DNA of 64,000 nt from Bacteroidota bacterium (lineage in GTDB: Bacteria > Bacteroidota > Bacteroidia > 2-12-FULL-35-15), in NCBI GenBank assembly GCA_023251835.1, contig JAHEXZ010000023.1, positions 1 to 64,000 on the forward strand, read 5' to 3'. Below are positions 26,494-35,311 of this stretch, piece after piece. Position 1 is the stretch's first letter. Each line of letters begins with the position of its first letter. A model generated the notes under the pieces. The model had not been told where the DNA came from, searched no databases, and saw only the letters and a list, made by a program, of their open reading frames with translations. The position numbers and the translations under genes are program-made.

Positions 26494-26580
26494 GAAATAA
26501 TATAAAACAGTATGCTAAATAAAGTAAATTTGAACACTTCTCAGACAATAATGATTTAAAATATCTAAGATAGTTATAAG

Positions 26581-27495
26581 ATGAAAAATATAGCAGTAAT
26601 TGGTTCCGGCACTATGGGTAATGGAATTGCTCACACATTTGCACAACAGTGTTATTCAGTTGCCCTTATTGATATTTCTCAACAAGCTTTGGAAAAGGCT
26701 ATAGCAACTATTTCTAAGAATTTAGACCGGATGGTAAGCAAAGAGCAAATTACAACGGAAGATAAAACAAAAACCCTTAAAAATATTACTACCTATACAT
26801 CTACTGCTGATGGCGTTAAAAATGCTGATCTGGTGGTGGAGGCTGCCACTGAAAGCGCAGAAATTAAACTCAATATTTTCCGTGAGTTGGATAAGGTTTG
26901 TTCCCCGGATACTATTCTGGCAAGTAATACATCTTCAATATCTATCACTAAAATTGCCTCAGTTACAAAACGTCCTGACAAAATAATCGGTATGCATTTT
27001 ATGAATCCCGTTCCTGTAATGAAACTGGTAGAAGTTATTCGTGGATATTCAACTTCTGATGCTGTAACCCGTCTGGTCATGGAAACATCTAAAAAGCTGA
27101 ATAAAATACCAGTTGAAGTAAATGATTATCCTGGCTTTGTTTCCAACAAGATATTAATGCCAATGATTAATGAAGCTATTATTACGCTTCATGAGGGAAC
27201 TGCTGGTGTGGAGGAAATTGATACCGTAATGAAACTGGGAATGGCTCATCCTATGGGACCTTTACAATTAGCTGATTTTATTGGTTTGGATGTTTGTTTA
27301 TCTATATTAAAAGTATTGCAGAATGGGTATGGTAATCCAAAATATGCTCCTTGTCCGTTATTGGTAAATATGGTAACAGCCGGACAATTGGGTGCTAAAT
27401 CCGGACACGGTTTTTATACGTATACAGCAGGTTCTAAAGAGTTAGTAGTTGCTGAACGTTTTAGAAAATTTTACGAATTGGGAACAAAGATATAG
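26581..27495 (+). CDS. 3-hydroxyacyl-CoA (3-hydroxybutyryl-CoA) dehydrogenase
   Basis: The 304-residue product is a single-domain-pair HBDH. It has the NAD-binding motif GSGTMGNGIAH at residues 8-18, the acidic residue closing the second strand (LIDIS), catalytic HFMNPVPVMKLVE and ASNTSSISIT, the ETSKKLNKIPVEVNDYPGFVSNK linker, and a C-terminal dimerisation domain with MKLGMAHPMGPLQLADFIGLD. It oxidises (S)-3-hydroxyacyl-CoA to 3-ketoacyl-CoA in fatty acid oxidation or butyrate-type metabolism. It stands alone, so the pathway direction is not shown. Confidence 0.94.
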   Translation: MKNIAVIGSGTMGNGIAHTFAQQCYSVALIDISQQALEKAIATISKNLDRMVSKEQITTEDKTKTLKNITTYTSTADGVKNADLVVEAATESAEIKLNIFRELDKVCSPDTILASNTSSISITKIASVTKRPDKIIGMHFMNPVPVMKLVEVIRGYSTSDAVTRLVMETSKKLNKIPVEVNDYPGFVSNKILMPMINEAIITLHEGTAGVEEIDTVMKLGMAHPMGPLQLADFIGLDVCLSILKVLQNGYGNPKYAPCPLLVNMVTAGQLGAKSGHGFYTYTAGSKELVVAERFRKFYELGTKI

Positions 27496-27594
27496 TCATA
27501 CTACAGCTCAGAGTGAGTTGATAAATAAGCTGTTTCACTACATTCGTAAAATTCGGGCAAATACAGATATCTATATAGGGATCAATTCGTGAAA

Positions 27595-28230
27595 TCAAAA
27601 ATCTCCATTTTCAATTAGTTTAATGGCTTCTTCAATGGCTTTATCTTCTCCCTGTGCATCATAATCGTCTTTAAGAGTAGAGTTAAAAACTACAGCTACG
27701 CTTTGCCACATAAATGCAGAAAAGGAGCCTCTCATTTCTTTTACGATGTCATAAGTGGTTTTGCCTGTCTGACGGTCTATAAGTTTAATTAGGATACGTC
27801 CTTGTGTAATGGTTAAATTTTTTAATCGATCTCCAAATTCATCCTTTAGTTGGTTTTCGGCTAATTTCATATATCTTTTCCTGTCGTTTTCATTAGGTAT
27901 TTTTGCCAATAACTGATCATACTCTTTAAGTTTGGCCGCAGCCAGAATGGCATAGGGATATACTTTTTTTACATTATACTTAAGCCTTTCCCATTTTACT
28001 GCTTCTCTTTTATTTTTAAAAACACGGGGAACATAACACACTACTGTAGCTAAAGTGCCGTAAGGGATAGTATCACCATTGTATATAGTAGCACGTACAA
28101 TGAAACTATTGGAGGGTAACGTTAAATTCTGAATCATCTTCTTGTTAAAGGCAATAGGAGATGTATCTTTTTGTGCTCTACCATAAAAAGGAGAAAGAAG
28201 AAAAATAAATATAATAATCCATTTTGCCAT
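27595..28230 (-). CDS. DUF4294 domain secreted protein
   Basis: The 211-residue product has a signal peptide (MAKWIIIFIFLLSPFYGRAQ). Its single domain contains NGDTIPYGTLATVVCYVPRVFKN, WERLKYNVKKVYPYA, and GRILIKLIDRQTGKTTYDIVKEMRG. This is the Bacteroidota DUF4294 family, of unknown function. The location is probably periplasmic. It is not overlapped by neighbours and ends against the dehydrogenase gene. No catalytic motif can be named. Confidence 0.85.
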   Translation of the reverse strand: MAKWIIIFIFLLSPFYGRAQKDTSPIAFNKKMIQNLTLPSNSFIVRATIYNGDTIPYGTLATVVCYVPRVFKNKREAVKWERLKYNVKKVYPYAILAAAKLKEYDQLLAKIPNENDRKRYMKLAENQLKDEFGDRLKNLTITQGRILIKLIDRQTGKTTYDIVKEMRGSFSAFMWQSVAVVFNSTLKDDYDAQGEDKAIEEAIKLIENGDF

Positions 28231-28276
28231 ACAAGGCTTTTAAAGGCAAATCTTATACCCAATTAAATTAATTATA

Positions 28277-28320
28277 CTGAATCTTACTGAATTTGCAATA
28301 GCAAAGGCAGTTAGATTCAG
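28277..28320. repeat. CTGAATCTTA palindromic repeat, forward copy
   Basis: This is an imperfect palindrome with 20-nt arms (28277-28296 and 28301-28320, 17 of 20 positions pairing) and an AATA loop. It is followed by GCTGAGCTCACCGAAGCCTC and a CGGCTGAA-like tail to about 28370. A reverse-oriented copy of the whole element lies at 30541-30664. Confidence 0.8.
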
Positions 28321-28454
28321 TAATGCTGAGCTCACCGAAGCCTCATCCAGCCGAAGTATACTATATATTCGGGCTTTTAAGACTATGTATTCACTTATAA
28401 ATTTGAAATTGCCGGGAAAAATTATGAATTATCGGAAACTAAAATTTAAAAACT

Positions 28455-29939
28455 TCACATCAACCGATTGGACTTCCATTTCGATTTTCCTGTAATTTCT
28501 AATAATTGGTTGTTTTCAGGTGTTTTTTTATCATTTATTAACTTAGCACCGAACAAGGCCGCAATAATTGCTTCTTCTTTACTTTCTGTAGTGAGCATTT
28601 CAGGAGAGAAATGGTTTTTTATAAAATGTGTATCAAAATTACCTGAAATAAATGCATTGTGTTTTAACACAAACCGGCAGAAACTTAATGTTGTTTCTAC
28701 TCCGGTTATATGATAATCGTCAATTGCTCTTATCATGCGGTTTATGGCTTCTTCTCTGTTTTTACCAAATGTTATTAATTTAGCAATCATGGGATCGTAG
28801 TATATAGGTATATCCATATCTTCTTCAAAACCATCATCAACTCTAATTCCTAAGCCCTGAGGACGTTTATAAGTAGTTAATTTTCCTATATCTGGTAAAA
28901 AATTATTGGTTGGGTCTTCGGCATATACACGAATCTCAATACTATGTCCGTTTATTTTTAAATCGTTCTGGTTAAATGACAACATTTCTCCTCTTGCTAT
29001 TTTTATCTGTTCTTTTACCAAATCAATTCCTGTGATCATTTCTGTTACAGGATGCTCTACTTGCAGGCGTGTATTCATTTCAAGAAAATAAAATTTTTTA
29101 TTTTCATCCAACAGAAACTCAACCGTACCAGCTCCTTCATAATTACATGCTTGTCCTACGTTTACAGCACATTCGCCCATCGCTTTCCTGATTTCAGGAG
29201 TTAATACCGAAGAAGGCGCTTCTTCAATCACTTTTTGATGGCGTCTTTGAATGGAGCATTCCCGTTCAAACAAATACACAATATTTCCATGCGAGTCTCC
29301 TAATATCTGAATTTCAATATGTCTTGGTCCGGCAACGTAGCGTTCAATAAATACTGAGCCATCTCCAAAAGCGGATGTGGCTTCGCTAACAGCCAGCTTC
29401 ATCTGTTCTTCAAATTCTTCGATATGTTCTACAATACGCATTCCTTTTCCACCGCCTCCTGCACTGGCTTTTATCAATAAAGGAAAACCTGTTGATAATG
29501 CTGTTTTTTTTCCTTCTTCAATACTGGTGATAGCACCATCCGATCCGGGAACCATTGGAATATTATATTTTTTTGCTGCTGCTTTTGCTGATAATTTGTC
29601 TCCCATAATATTCATTGCTTCCGGTGAAGGTCCAATAAATATAATGCCTGCTTTTTTTACTGCGGCTGCAAAGTCAGCATTTTCTGATAAGAAACCATAG
29701 CCGGGATGAATTCCATCCACACCCAGGTTTTTTGCCACTTCTATGATCTTATCTCCCAGTAGATAAGATTGACTGGATGGGGGAGGGCCAATGCATACTG
29801 CTTCATTGGCATATTTTACAAAAGGAGCATTCCTGTCGGCTTCGGAAAATACAGCTACAGTTTTAATGCCCATTTCGTGACAGGAACGCATGATACGTAA
29901 AGCAATTTCTCCTCTGTTAGCAACTAATATTTTATTCAT
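28455..29939 (-). CDS. accC: Biotin carboxylase subunit (acetyl-CoA or related acyl-CoA carboxylase)
   Basis: The 494-residue product starts MNKILVANRGEIALRIMRSCHEMGI. It has the glycine-rich ATP loop ASAGGGGKGMR, the ERECSIQRRHQKVIEE and EMNTRLQVEHPVTE active-site segments, and a C-terminal domain with RVYAEDPTNNFLPDIGKL. It carboxylates biotin on a carrier protein with bicarbonate and ATP. It is about 45 residues longer than E. coli AccC, with a C-terminal extension after FDTHFI like those in propionyl/acetyl-CoA carboxylase subunits of Bacteroidota. Neither the carrier nor the carboxyltransferase gene is adjacent, so the acyl-CoA served is open. A TAGGTTTG box lies at 29994-30001 on its strand. 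Confidence 0.9.
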   Translation of the reverse strand: MNKILVANRGEIALRIMRSCHEMGIKTVAVFSEADRNAPFVKYANEAVCIGPPPSSQSYLLGDKIIEVAKNLGVDGIHPGYGFLSENADFAAAVKKAGIIFIGPSPEAMNIMGDKLSAKAAAKKYNIPMVPGSDGAITSIEEGKKTALSTGFPLLIKASAGGGGKGMRIVEHIEEFEEQMKLAVSEATSAFGDGSVFIERYVAGPRHIEIQILGDSHGNIVYLFERECSIQRRHQKVIEEAPSSVLTPEIRKAMGECAVNVGQACNYEGAGTVEFLLDENKKFYFLEMNTRLQVEHPVTEMITGIDLVKEQIKIARGEMLSFNQNDLKINGHSIEIRVYAEDPTNNFLPDIGKLTTYKRPQGLGIRVDDGFEEDMDIPIYYDPMIAKLITFGKNREEAINRMIRAIDDYHITGVETTLSFCRFVLKHNAFISGNFDTHFIKNHFSPEMLTTESKEEAIIAALFGAKLINDKKTPENNQLLEITGKSKWKSNRLM

Positions 29940-29993
29940 AATAAGATATTTCTTCCTAATCTTTAACGGAAATGTTGATGGTTTATTGATTCA

Positions 29994-30001
29994 CAAACCT
30001 A
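29994..30001 (-). promoter_or_regulatory. Candidate -7 box for the biotin carboxylase gene
   Basis: On the minus strand it reads TAGGTTTG, matching TAnnTTTG, 55 bp before the start codon. No TTG at the usual distance upstream was found. Confidence 0.4.
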
Positions 30002-30069
30002 ACAAAAAATGATAACAGTAGCTAAATTAAATAAGGTTTTATAGATGGCAAAAAAAAATGGTCTGATTT

Positions 30070-30103
30070 TTGGAAAATGTTTTTTACAGAATAGTTACAT
30101 TTG
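30070..30103 (+). promoter_or_regulatory. Promoter for the small Lys-rich secreted protein
   Basis: TTG at 30070-30072 and TACATTTG at 30096-30103 are 23 bp apart, fitting the Bacteroidota TTG/TAnnTTTG promoter. The start codon follows at 30135. Confidence 0.6.
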
Positions 30104-30134
30104 TATTCAATTAACTCTTAAAAAATTAAAAACT

Positions 30135-30485
30135 ATGAAAAAATTTATCGCATTATTTGCAGTATTGGCATTTTTGCTAAACACAGTTGTTGCTCAGGAG
30201 GCTAATAAAGCAAAGACAACCCCTGAACCTAAAAAAGCAGTTCAAAAAGAAAAAATAAAAAAAGAGGAAAAAGCAGAAAAAATTAACAAAGAAGAAAAAA
30301 CAACAAAAACAGATGAAGGCAGAACTTCAAACCAGGATGCGCACATGAAACAAAACGGAACTCCTGATAAACGTTACAAAGAGAACAAAGAGCCTAAGAA
30401 AGAAGTTGTCGGTCCAACCAAAAAAGATGGAACACAAGATATGCGATACAAAGAAAATAAAGAGAAGGAAGTAAAGAAAAAATAA
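30135..30485 (+). CDS. Small secreted Lys/Glu-rich protein with RYKENK repeats
   Basis: I take ATG 30135 (MKKFIALFAVLAFLLNTVVA, a clear signal peptide); the frame opens earlier but that part lies upstream of the promoter. The mature part of the 116-residue product is almost entirely Lys, Glu, Thr and Pro, so it should be disordered and basic. Two repeats are visible: NGTPDKRYKENK and DGTQDMRYKENK, about 30 residues apart. I do not recognise a characterised family, though proteins with 'xDGTxDMRYKxNK' repeats are, as I recall, common in Bacteroidota genomes. It has its own promoter and terminator. The function is unknown. Confidence 0.75.
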   Translation: MKKFIALFAVLAFLLNTVVAQEANKAKTTPEPKKAVQKEKIKKEEKAEKINKEEKTTKTDEGRTSNQDAHMKQNGTPDKRYKENKEPKKEVVGPTKKDGTQDMRYKENKEKEVKKK

Positions 30486-30498
30486 TAGCTGTTTTCAT

Positions 30499-30536
30499 AA
30501 ACAAAAAATCTGCAGTAAAAGGCAGATTTTTTTGTT
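30499..30536 (+). terminator. Intrinsic terminator of the small Lys-rich gene
   Basis: The stem pairs AAAAATCTGC (about 30504-30513) with GCAGATTTTT (about 30522-30531), continuing through the flanking A/T bases, and is followed by a T-run. It begins 14 bp after the stop codon. Confidence 0.8.
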
Positions 30537-30540
30537 TATA

Positions 30541-30664
30541 GGGTATCCCTCGGCTGAATAAGGCTTCGGTGAGCTTAGTCGAACCTGTAGCTTACAAACT
30601 CATTCGTTCAGTATTACTGGATCTAACTGCCTTTGCTATCACAAATTCAGTAAGATTCAGCATA
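30541..30664. repeat. CTGAATCTTA palindromic repeat, reverse copy with insertion
   Basis: This is the reverse complement of the element at 28271-28370. The palindrome arms are 30617-30636 and 30641-30660, and the tail CGGCTGAAT/GGCTTCGGTGAGCT lies at about 30550-30578. About 38 bp between the two parts are absent from the forward copy. The two copies flank the biotin carboxylase gene and the small secreted protein gene in opposite orientation. Confidence 0.75.
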
Positions 30665-30665
30665 A

Positions 30666-31628
30666 TTAATTTTCAAAGTATTCGAAACCATCAATTATAT
30701 CCAGATATACGCCATCAAAACCCGCATTAATGATGCGGTTTGTGTATGAGCTCGCATTGCCATAGATGATATTTTGCCATTCTTTGTCCCAGTATTTTAC
30801 TTTATAATTGCCAGCCCATTCAGGATTTTCAGCCACCAGCCATTGAGGAGGTACTCCGGTCCAGAATTTTTGCCAGTAGTAGCGATAATCTTCGGCCTCG
30901 CCAATGCTCATATAACATATTACTTTTCTTAAACCACCATTAGCTTTGTGTTTTATTATACTTATTTCAGAAGCGTTAAATGTTTCAGTGTTAAAAAAGA
31001 GATCCATGATAATTACATCATGATTACCTGTTGAAAGGGCATTGATAAAACTTTGCTTACTTTCATACTGTGCCGGATTAATATTATATAGAAAGTTTTT
31101 AGCGTCAGTGAGCGTATTAATGTTTGTTGTGTCAGCATTATATGGCATAACAGGGTAAGCAGGAATATTATCCAATTCGCGATGGTCGGCAGCAAATGAA
31201 ATATACCCTCTTACGGCACTCTGATTATATGAATCATCCATTTTGTTTTGTGTAAAACAATAATCTGTGACTAATACCTGTAATCCACTATTTTTGGCTA
31301 TATTCATAAATGGAATGGCCTCTTCTTTAATGACATTTGGAGTTGTAACATCATCTTCTTCATAACCATAAAATAAATCTTCCCTGCCAATTCCATCAAT
31401 TGCTTGTATATATTCATCGGCAGTTGCTCCATTGGCTTCTCCGTTTAAAGTGAGTAACTGATGTCCATTTTGCGGAATAATTATAAATCCCGGATGTAGA
31501 TTCCTCGAATAGGAGCTGATATTCTGAACAAAATTTCTCATCTCCTGCCGAAAATCAATTGCAGGCATTTTTTCTTTTTTGCATGAAATGAAGCTAAAAA
31601 GAAGTATAGGAATAATAAGTTTTCTCAT
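30666..31628 (-). CDS. TM1410/GH114-like lipoprotein (COG2342)
   Basis: The 320-residue product begins with a lipoprotein signal (MRKLIIPILLFSFISC, Cys16). The rest fits a TIM-barrel family related to endo-alpha-1,4-polygalactosaminidase. It has NLHPGFIIIPQNG, DGIGREDLFYGYE, LVTDYC, VIIMDLFFN, KVICYMSIGEAEDYRYYW and AGFDGVYLDIIDGFEYF, with the acidic residues at strand ends expected in the barrel (Glu in SIGEAE, Asp in YLDIID). Older annotation sometimes calls this family 'cysteinyl-tRNA synthetase-related', which is wrong. A role as a surface or periplasmic glycoside hydrolase is likely but unproven. Confidence 0.85.
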   Translation of the reverse strand: MRKLIIPILLFSFISCKKEKMPAIDFRQEMRNFVQNISSYSRNLHPGFIIIPQNGHQLLTLNGEANGATADEYIQAIDGIGREDLFYGYEEDDVTTPNVIKEEAIPFMNIAKNSGLQVLVTDYCFTQNKMDDSYNQSAVRGYISFAADHRELDNIPAYPVMPYNADTTNINTLTDAKNFLYNINPAQYESKQSFINALSTGNHDVIIMDLFFNTETFNASEISIIKHKANGGLRKVICYMSIGEAEDYRYYWQKFWTGVPPQWLVAENPEWAGNYKVKYWDKEWQNIIYGNASSYTNRIINAGFDGVYLDIIDGFEYFEN

Positions 31629-31663
31629 TTTAGAACAAGAATTTATTGAGATAGAAAGTTGAT

Positions 31664-33070
31664 TTAACGAAATATTTTTCCGGGATTCAGTATCTTTTTA
31701 GGATCAAACACTTGTTTAATATTTTTTTGAATGTTTAATGCTTTTTCAGAAAAAACAATTCCCATATATTCTTGTTGTATCAAGCCAATACCATGCTCAC
31801 CGCTGATAGTACCATTAAGCTCTTTACAAAGGATAAATATTTCGGCAATAGCATTTTTAATGTATTCTCCATTCCACTGTTCATCCGTTAAATCTCCTTT
31901 AATAATACGTACATGCAAATTACCATCTCCGGCATGCCCGTAACAAACGGTTTTAAATTTATAATTGTTTCCTATTTGTTTTATTCCTTTTACCAGTTTT
32001 GGCAATTCAGCACGGGGCACAACGGTATCCTGTTCTTTACTCACAGCATTGACCATGACGGCCTCATTAATTTTTCTCCGCAATTTCCATAACTCTTCTT
32101 TTTGAGAAGCAGATTCGGCAAATAATACATCAGCAATATCAAATTTGCTCATCAGTTCGGCAATTGCTTCTATTTCTTTTACCAATACTTCCATATTATT
32201 TCCATCCACTTCTACCAGCAGATGTGCTTGAATATCGGGTTCTATTTTTACTACATTGCTTTTTACATAACAACTTACCCAATCCAGTGCATCTCTTTCC
32301 ATTAATTCCATAGCGCTGGGTATAAAGCCAGCACGAAACACCTCACTTACAGCAGAACAAGCCTCATCCAAACTCCTGAACGGAACCAATATTAATAAAT
32401 TATGCTTTGGATACGGCAACAATTTTACTATGATTTTGGTGACAATACCCAACGTTCCTTCACTTCCGACCATTAACTGTGTTAAATTATATCCTGTGGA
32501 ATTTTTTAAAGTATTTGCTCCTGTGAATATAATTTCTCCTGTTGGTAATACTACTTCTAAATTCAGAATATAATCTTTGGTGGTTCCATATTTCACACAT
32601 TTAGGGCCTCCTGAGTTTTCAGCCACATTACCACCTAAAAAACAGCTCCCCTTGCTGGCAGGATCTGGGGGATAAAACAACCCAACTTCCTTAACTGCAT
32701 TTTGAAATACTTCATTGATAACTCCCGGTTCAACAGTTGCCTGCAAATTTCGTTCGTCAATATCCAATATTTCATTAAATCTTTCCATAGAAAGTGTTAT
32801 TCCACCATAGATTGGAAGGGCTCCACCACTCAAACCTGTACCCGCACCGCGGGGTGTCACTGCTATCATTTCTTTATTGGCAAGCAACATTATTTCAGAA
32901 ACTTCTTTGGTAGTGCGTGGTTTAACAACTACTTCCGGCAAATACAAAAGTTTCTCTGTTTCATCATGGCCATAATTGGCAAGATTTTCATTGTCGGTAA
33001 GAATAAAAGATTCACCAACAATTTGTTGGAGTTTATTCAATAATAATGGAGTTACCTTATTATAAATCAT
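31664..33070 (-). CDS. FAD-linked oxidase, GlcD/D-lactate dehydrogenase type
   Basis: The 468-residue product has the PCMH-type FAD-binding domain (PEVVVKPRTTKEVSEIM, TPRGAGTGLSGGALP, PDPASKGSCFLGGNVAENSGGPKCVKYG) and the C-terminal cap with YGHAGDGNLHVRII and NGTISGEHGIGLIQ, whose histidines sit by the substrate. Such enzymes oxidise glycolate, D-lactate or D-2-hydroxy acids. The sequence alone does not say which. glcE and glcF partners are not adjacent, so it may act as a single-subunit D-2-hydroxyacid dehydrogenase. It is 36 bp from the TM1410-like gene on the same strand. Confidence 0.9.
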   Translation of the reverse strand: MIYNKVTPLLLNKLQQIVGESFILTDNENLANYGHDETEKLLYLPEVVVKPRTTKEVSEIMLLANKEMIAVTPRGAGTGLSGGALPIYGGITLSMERFNEILDIDERNLQATVEPGVINEVFQNAVKEVGLFYPPDPASKGSCFLGGNVAENSGGPKCVKYGTTKDYILNLEVVLPTGEIIFTGANTLKNSTGYNLTQLMVGSEGTLGIVTKIIVKLLPYPKHNLLILVPFRSLDEACSAVSEVFRAGFIPSAMELMERDALDWVSCYVKSNVVKIEPDIQAHLLVEVDGNNMEVLVKEIEAIAELMSKFDIADVLFAESASQKEELWKLRRKINEAVMVNAVSKEQDTVVPRAELPKLVKGIKQIGNNYKFKTVCYGHAGDGNLHVRIIKGDLTDEQWNGEYIKNAIAEIFILCKELNGTISGEHGIGLIQQEYMGIVFSEKALNIQKNIKQVFDPKKILNPGKIFR

Positions 33071-33181
33071 TTTTATTAAAACGTGTGTAAATAACTTAAT
33101 TAGAAGCTAATTTCTATAAAAAAATTAACTTATTGAGGCAAATTGGAAATTTTTCCTGGTAAGTCAGGAAATTTAGACGTA

Positions 33182-34564
33182 TTAAAAGCTGGTGGCCGAT
33201 TCAAAAAAGGTTTGTTTTTTAGAAACATTTACCAATATGGTATCAGTATATGTAACACCATTCCCTGCTGCTTTCAGGAGAATGTTATTTGCCCCTTCTT
33301 TTAGTGGTATGCGAATATAATTAATGGAGTAAGGAAGGAACTGCCAGTTGCGTGTATCGGCCTGTTCAGAAACTGCGTTTATAATACTTAATGCAGTCCC
33401 TGCATCTTTATTATTTTTTGACGTTTCAATCTCAGCCAGTTTTTTTAATGCAAGCCGTAACAAGGCTTCTCCTAATTCTTTTATCATCCTGTCTTTTAGA
33501 GAACGATGCGCTATCTCATCAATATTTTCTGCCAATTCAAAACTTACGGAATCGGTAGTGGTTTTCAGATAAGCATTTCGATAGACTGGCGGACGGGAAA
33601 TAAATTTAGGAAAGCTCACCCTAATCACTTTCATATCTATAAGTTTTTTTATTTTGTCTTTATCTTCACCCACATAAAATGGCAAATTAATACCTAATTC
33701 TATATTGGTAAATAAAACATATCCATTGCCATAGTCAGTGATTAAAAAAGTAATACTATTCTGTTCTTTTACAGGACATAATCCGTTGTTCCAGAAACAA
33801 ACTAAAGAACTTTCCACTGGAGCAGAACGGTCATATTTAAATCCAAATTCTTTCTCATACAATTCCAGGTCAGAATACGAGTTATTAAGATACGCTGTTC
33901 GTAATAAATCTTTTTTTAATTGCAAAGGAATATCGGTACCTAATAATGGTTTGTAGTCATCTCTATATACTTCATAAGCGTTTCTATAAGCAATAAAGGC
34001 ATTCTCATAGTTTTTCTGCGCATCATAAATAAGTCCAAGCAATAGGTGGGTGAAAGCATCTCTATTGTATTTATTGTTGTTTTTATAATAGGTACTGATA
34101 TTATCCATTACTAACAGCATTCTCTTACATTCTATTAGCGCATCATCGGGTTGGCCTAATTTCAGATAATTCAGGGTTGAATAATAATGCAGTAAAATTT
34201 TTTCATAATTCTCTCCACCGTAAGGCTCAATGGATGGATTGCTGATGAATGTTAAGGCTTTAAGAGCATAGTTTTTTTGATAATCTTCAATATAATAATC
34301 TGCAAGCTGAAAATATTCATTACTTTCTTTATACTTGCCAAGCATGTGGAGTACGGTTCCTTTATTCAAATAATAGAGCAGAATATTACGTTTTCTTTTT
34401 TCCCATTTTTTATTACTTAATACATCTTCTGCTTTAGTAAATTTTTTTTGTTCATAAGCGTGCATTAGTTTAATATTTCTATTGTAATAGCTAAAGCAAC
34501 CTGTTAACAATACAACAAGCAGAAGTGCAAGAATAATTTTTTTTATGAAATGCCCTGTAAACAT
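33182..34564 (-). CDS. COG3014-type TPR lipoprotein
   Basis: The 460-residue product starts with an N-terminal hydrophobic segment and lipobox (LLLVVLLTGC, Cys23). The first 250 residues look like TPR repeats (YLNKGTVLHMLGKYKESNEYFQLADYY, LIECKRMLL, LLGLIYDAQKNYENAFIAYRNAYEVY). The C-terminal half is beta-rich and ends with LPYSINYIRIPLKEGANNILLKA. This fits COG3014, a family of unknown function that often neighbours LpoB-like genes, as here. It probably sits in the periplasm, tethered to a membrane. A supporting role for cell wall synthesis is inferred from the neighbourhood only. Confidence 0.8.
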   Translation of the reverse strand: MFTGHFIKKIILALLLVVLLTGCFSYYNRNIKLMHAYEQKKFTKAEDVLSNKKWEKRKRNILLYYLNKGTVLHMLGKYKESNEYFQLADYYIEDYQKNYALKALTFISNPSIEPYGGENYEKILLHYYSTLNYLKLGQPDDALIECKRMLLVMDNISTYYKNNNKYNRDAFTHLLLGLIYDAQKNYENAFIAYRNAYEVYRDDYKPLLGTDIPLQLKKDLLRTAYLNNSYSDLELYEKEFGFKYDRSAPVESSLVCFWNNGLCPVKEQNSITFLITDYGNGYVLFTNIELGINLPFYVGEDKDKIKKLIDMKVIRVSFPKFISRPPVYRNAYLKTTTDSVSFELAENIDEIAHRSLKDRMIKELGEALLRLALKKLAEIETSKNNKDAGTALSIINAVSEQADTRNWQFLPYSINYIRIPLKEGANNILLKAAGNGVTYTDTILVNVSKKQTFFESATSF

Positions 34565-34620
34565 TAATGCTGAATTATTGTAGGTGGAATAGAATAATAG
34601 TTGTTATGGGTGTTTAAAAT

Positions 34621-34654
34621 AAAAGCACCTGAATATTTTTTATCAGGTGCTTTT
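34621..34654 (-). terminator. Intrinsic terminator after the LpoB-like gene
   Basis: AAAAGCACCTGA (34621-34632) pairs perfectly with 34643-34654 across a 10-nt loop. On the minus strand the stem ends in U-rich sequence. It lies 20-53 bp past the lpoB-like stop and before the COG3014 gene. Confidence 0.8.
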
Positions 34655-34673
34655 ATGGATATGAACATATTAA

Positions 34674-35258
34674 CTAGTTCTTTACAGTTTTTTTCAATTC
34701 TTTATCACCTATCCATACAATTTCATTTGTTTGAATATTTGTTAACTCCAGATTAATTTTGTAGAATACTACTTTATCTCTTTTATAAGAGTCAACAATT
34801 GAGTTAATGCTGCCTTGCATCATAAAATCAGCTCCTATTTCCAATCCCCATTTTTTCATTGTAGACTGTGAGGCGTTGTCTTGCTGATCAGCCTTTTCTG
34901 CACGTATTTCCTGGCGTTTTTCACCACCTTGTACAAGCTTTACCTGGCCTGAATTAATGAAAGTTCTTTCAATATCTTTTATAAATGTTTCAGCCTCTAT
35001 ATGCTCATGGCTTTGGTTTTTTACAAAGCCAACAATTACTGTTGGCTTTTTGCCGGGTTCAGCTTTTGTAAAATCAGTAAGCCATTTTTCACTGAGAACT
35101 TGTTTAATCATTTCATCTGCCACTAACCTGGAGTCAACATCGTTCCATCGGCCGCTTAAATCAATTTGTTTATCTGGGTTAACCCGAGTTACCTTTCTGT
35201 TACAGCTTTGCGTAATGAAGGCAGTTGCAATCAATGATATTACAATGATACGTTTCAT
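34674..35258 (-). CDS. LpoB-like penicillin-binding protein activator lipoprotein
   Basis: The 194-residue product has a lipoprotein signal (MKRIIVISLIATAFITQSC, Cys19). Its domain of the CsgG/LpoB fold contains DLSGRWNDVDSRLVADEMI, PTVIVGFVKNQSHEHI, FIKDIERTFINSGQVKLV, WGLEIGADFMMQGSI and INLELTNIQTNEIVWIGDKELKK. In E. coli LpoB is an outer membrane lipoprotein that stimulates PBP1b. The Bacteroidota relatives share the fold, but their target is unproven. It is flanked by the YGN-rich protein upstream and the COG3014 protein downstream, all on one strand. A terminator separates it from COG3014. Confidence 0.85.
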   Translation of the reverse strand: MKRIIVISLIATAFITQSCNRKVTRVNPDKQIDLSGRWNDVDSRLVADEMIKQVLSEKWLTDFTKAEPGKKPTVIVGFVKNQSHEHIEAETFIKDIERTFINSGQVKLVQGGEKRQEIRAEKADQQDNASQSTMKKWGLEIGADFMMQGSINSIVDSYKRDKVVFYKINLELTNIQTNEIVWIGDKELKKTVKN

Positions 35259-35311
35259 AAGATATAAGTATTAAGTTTTATTTTGAATATAAATAATCCT
35301 GCTGTGAAAAA

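Larger units (their letters stand above)
26090..26580. other. Intergenic region, 491 bp, with inverted repeat and possible gene remnant
   Basis: It holds a 15-bp perfect inverted repeat (26246-26293), a short stretch resembling part of an N-6 DNA methylase (26375-26475) and a TAAATTTG box at 26525-26532 that could be the -7 element for the dehydrogenase gene at 26581. No intact gene is visible. Confidence 0.6.
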
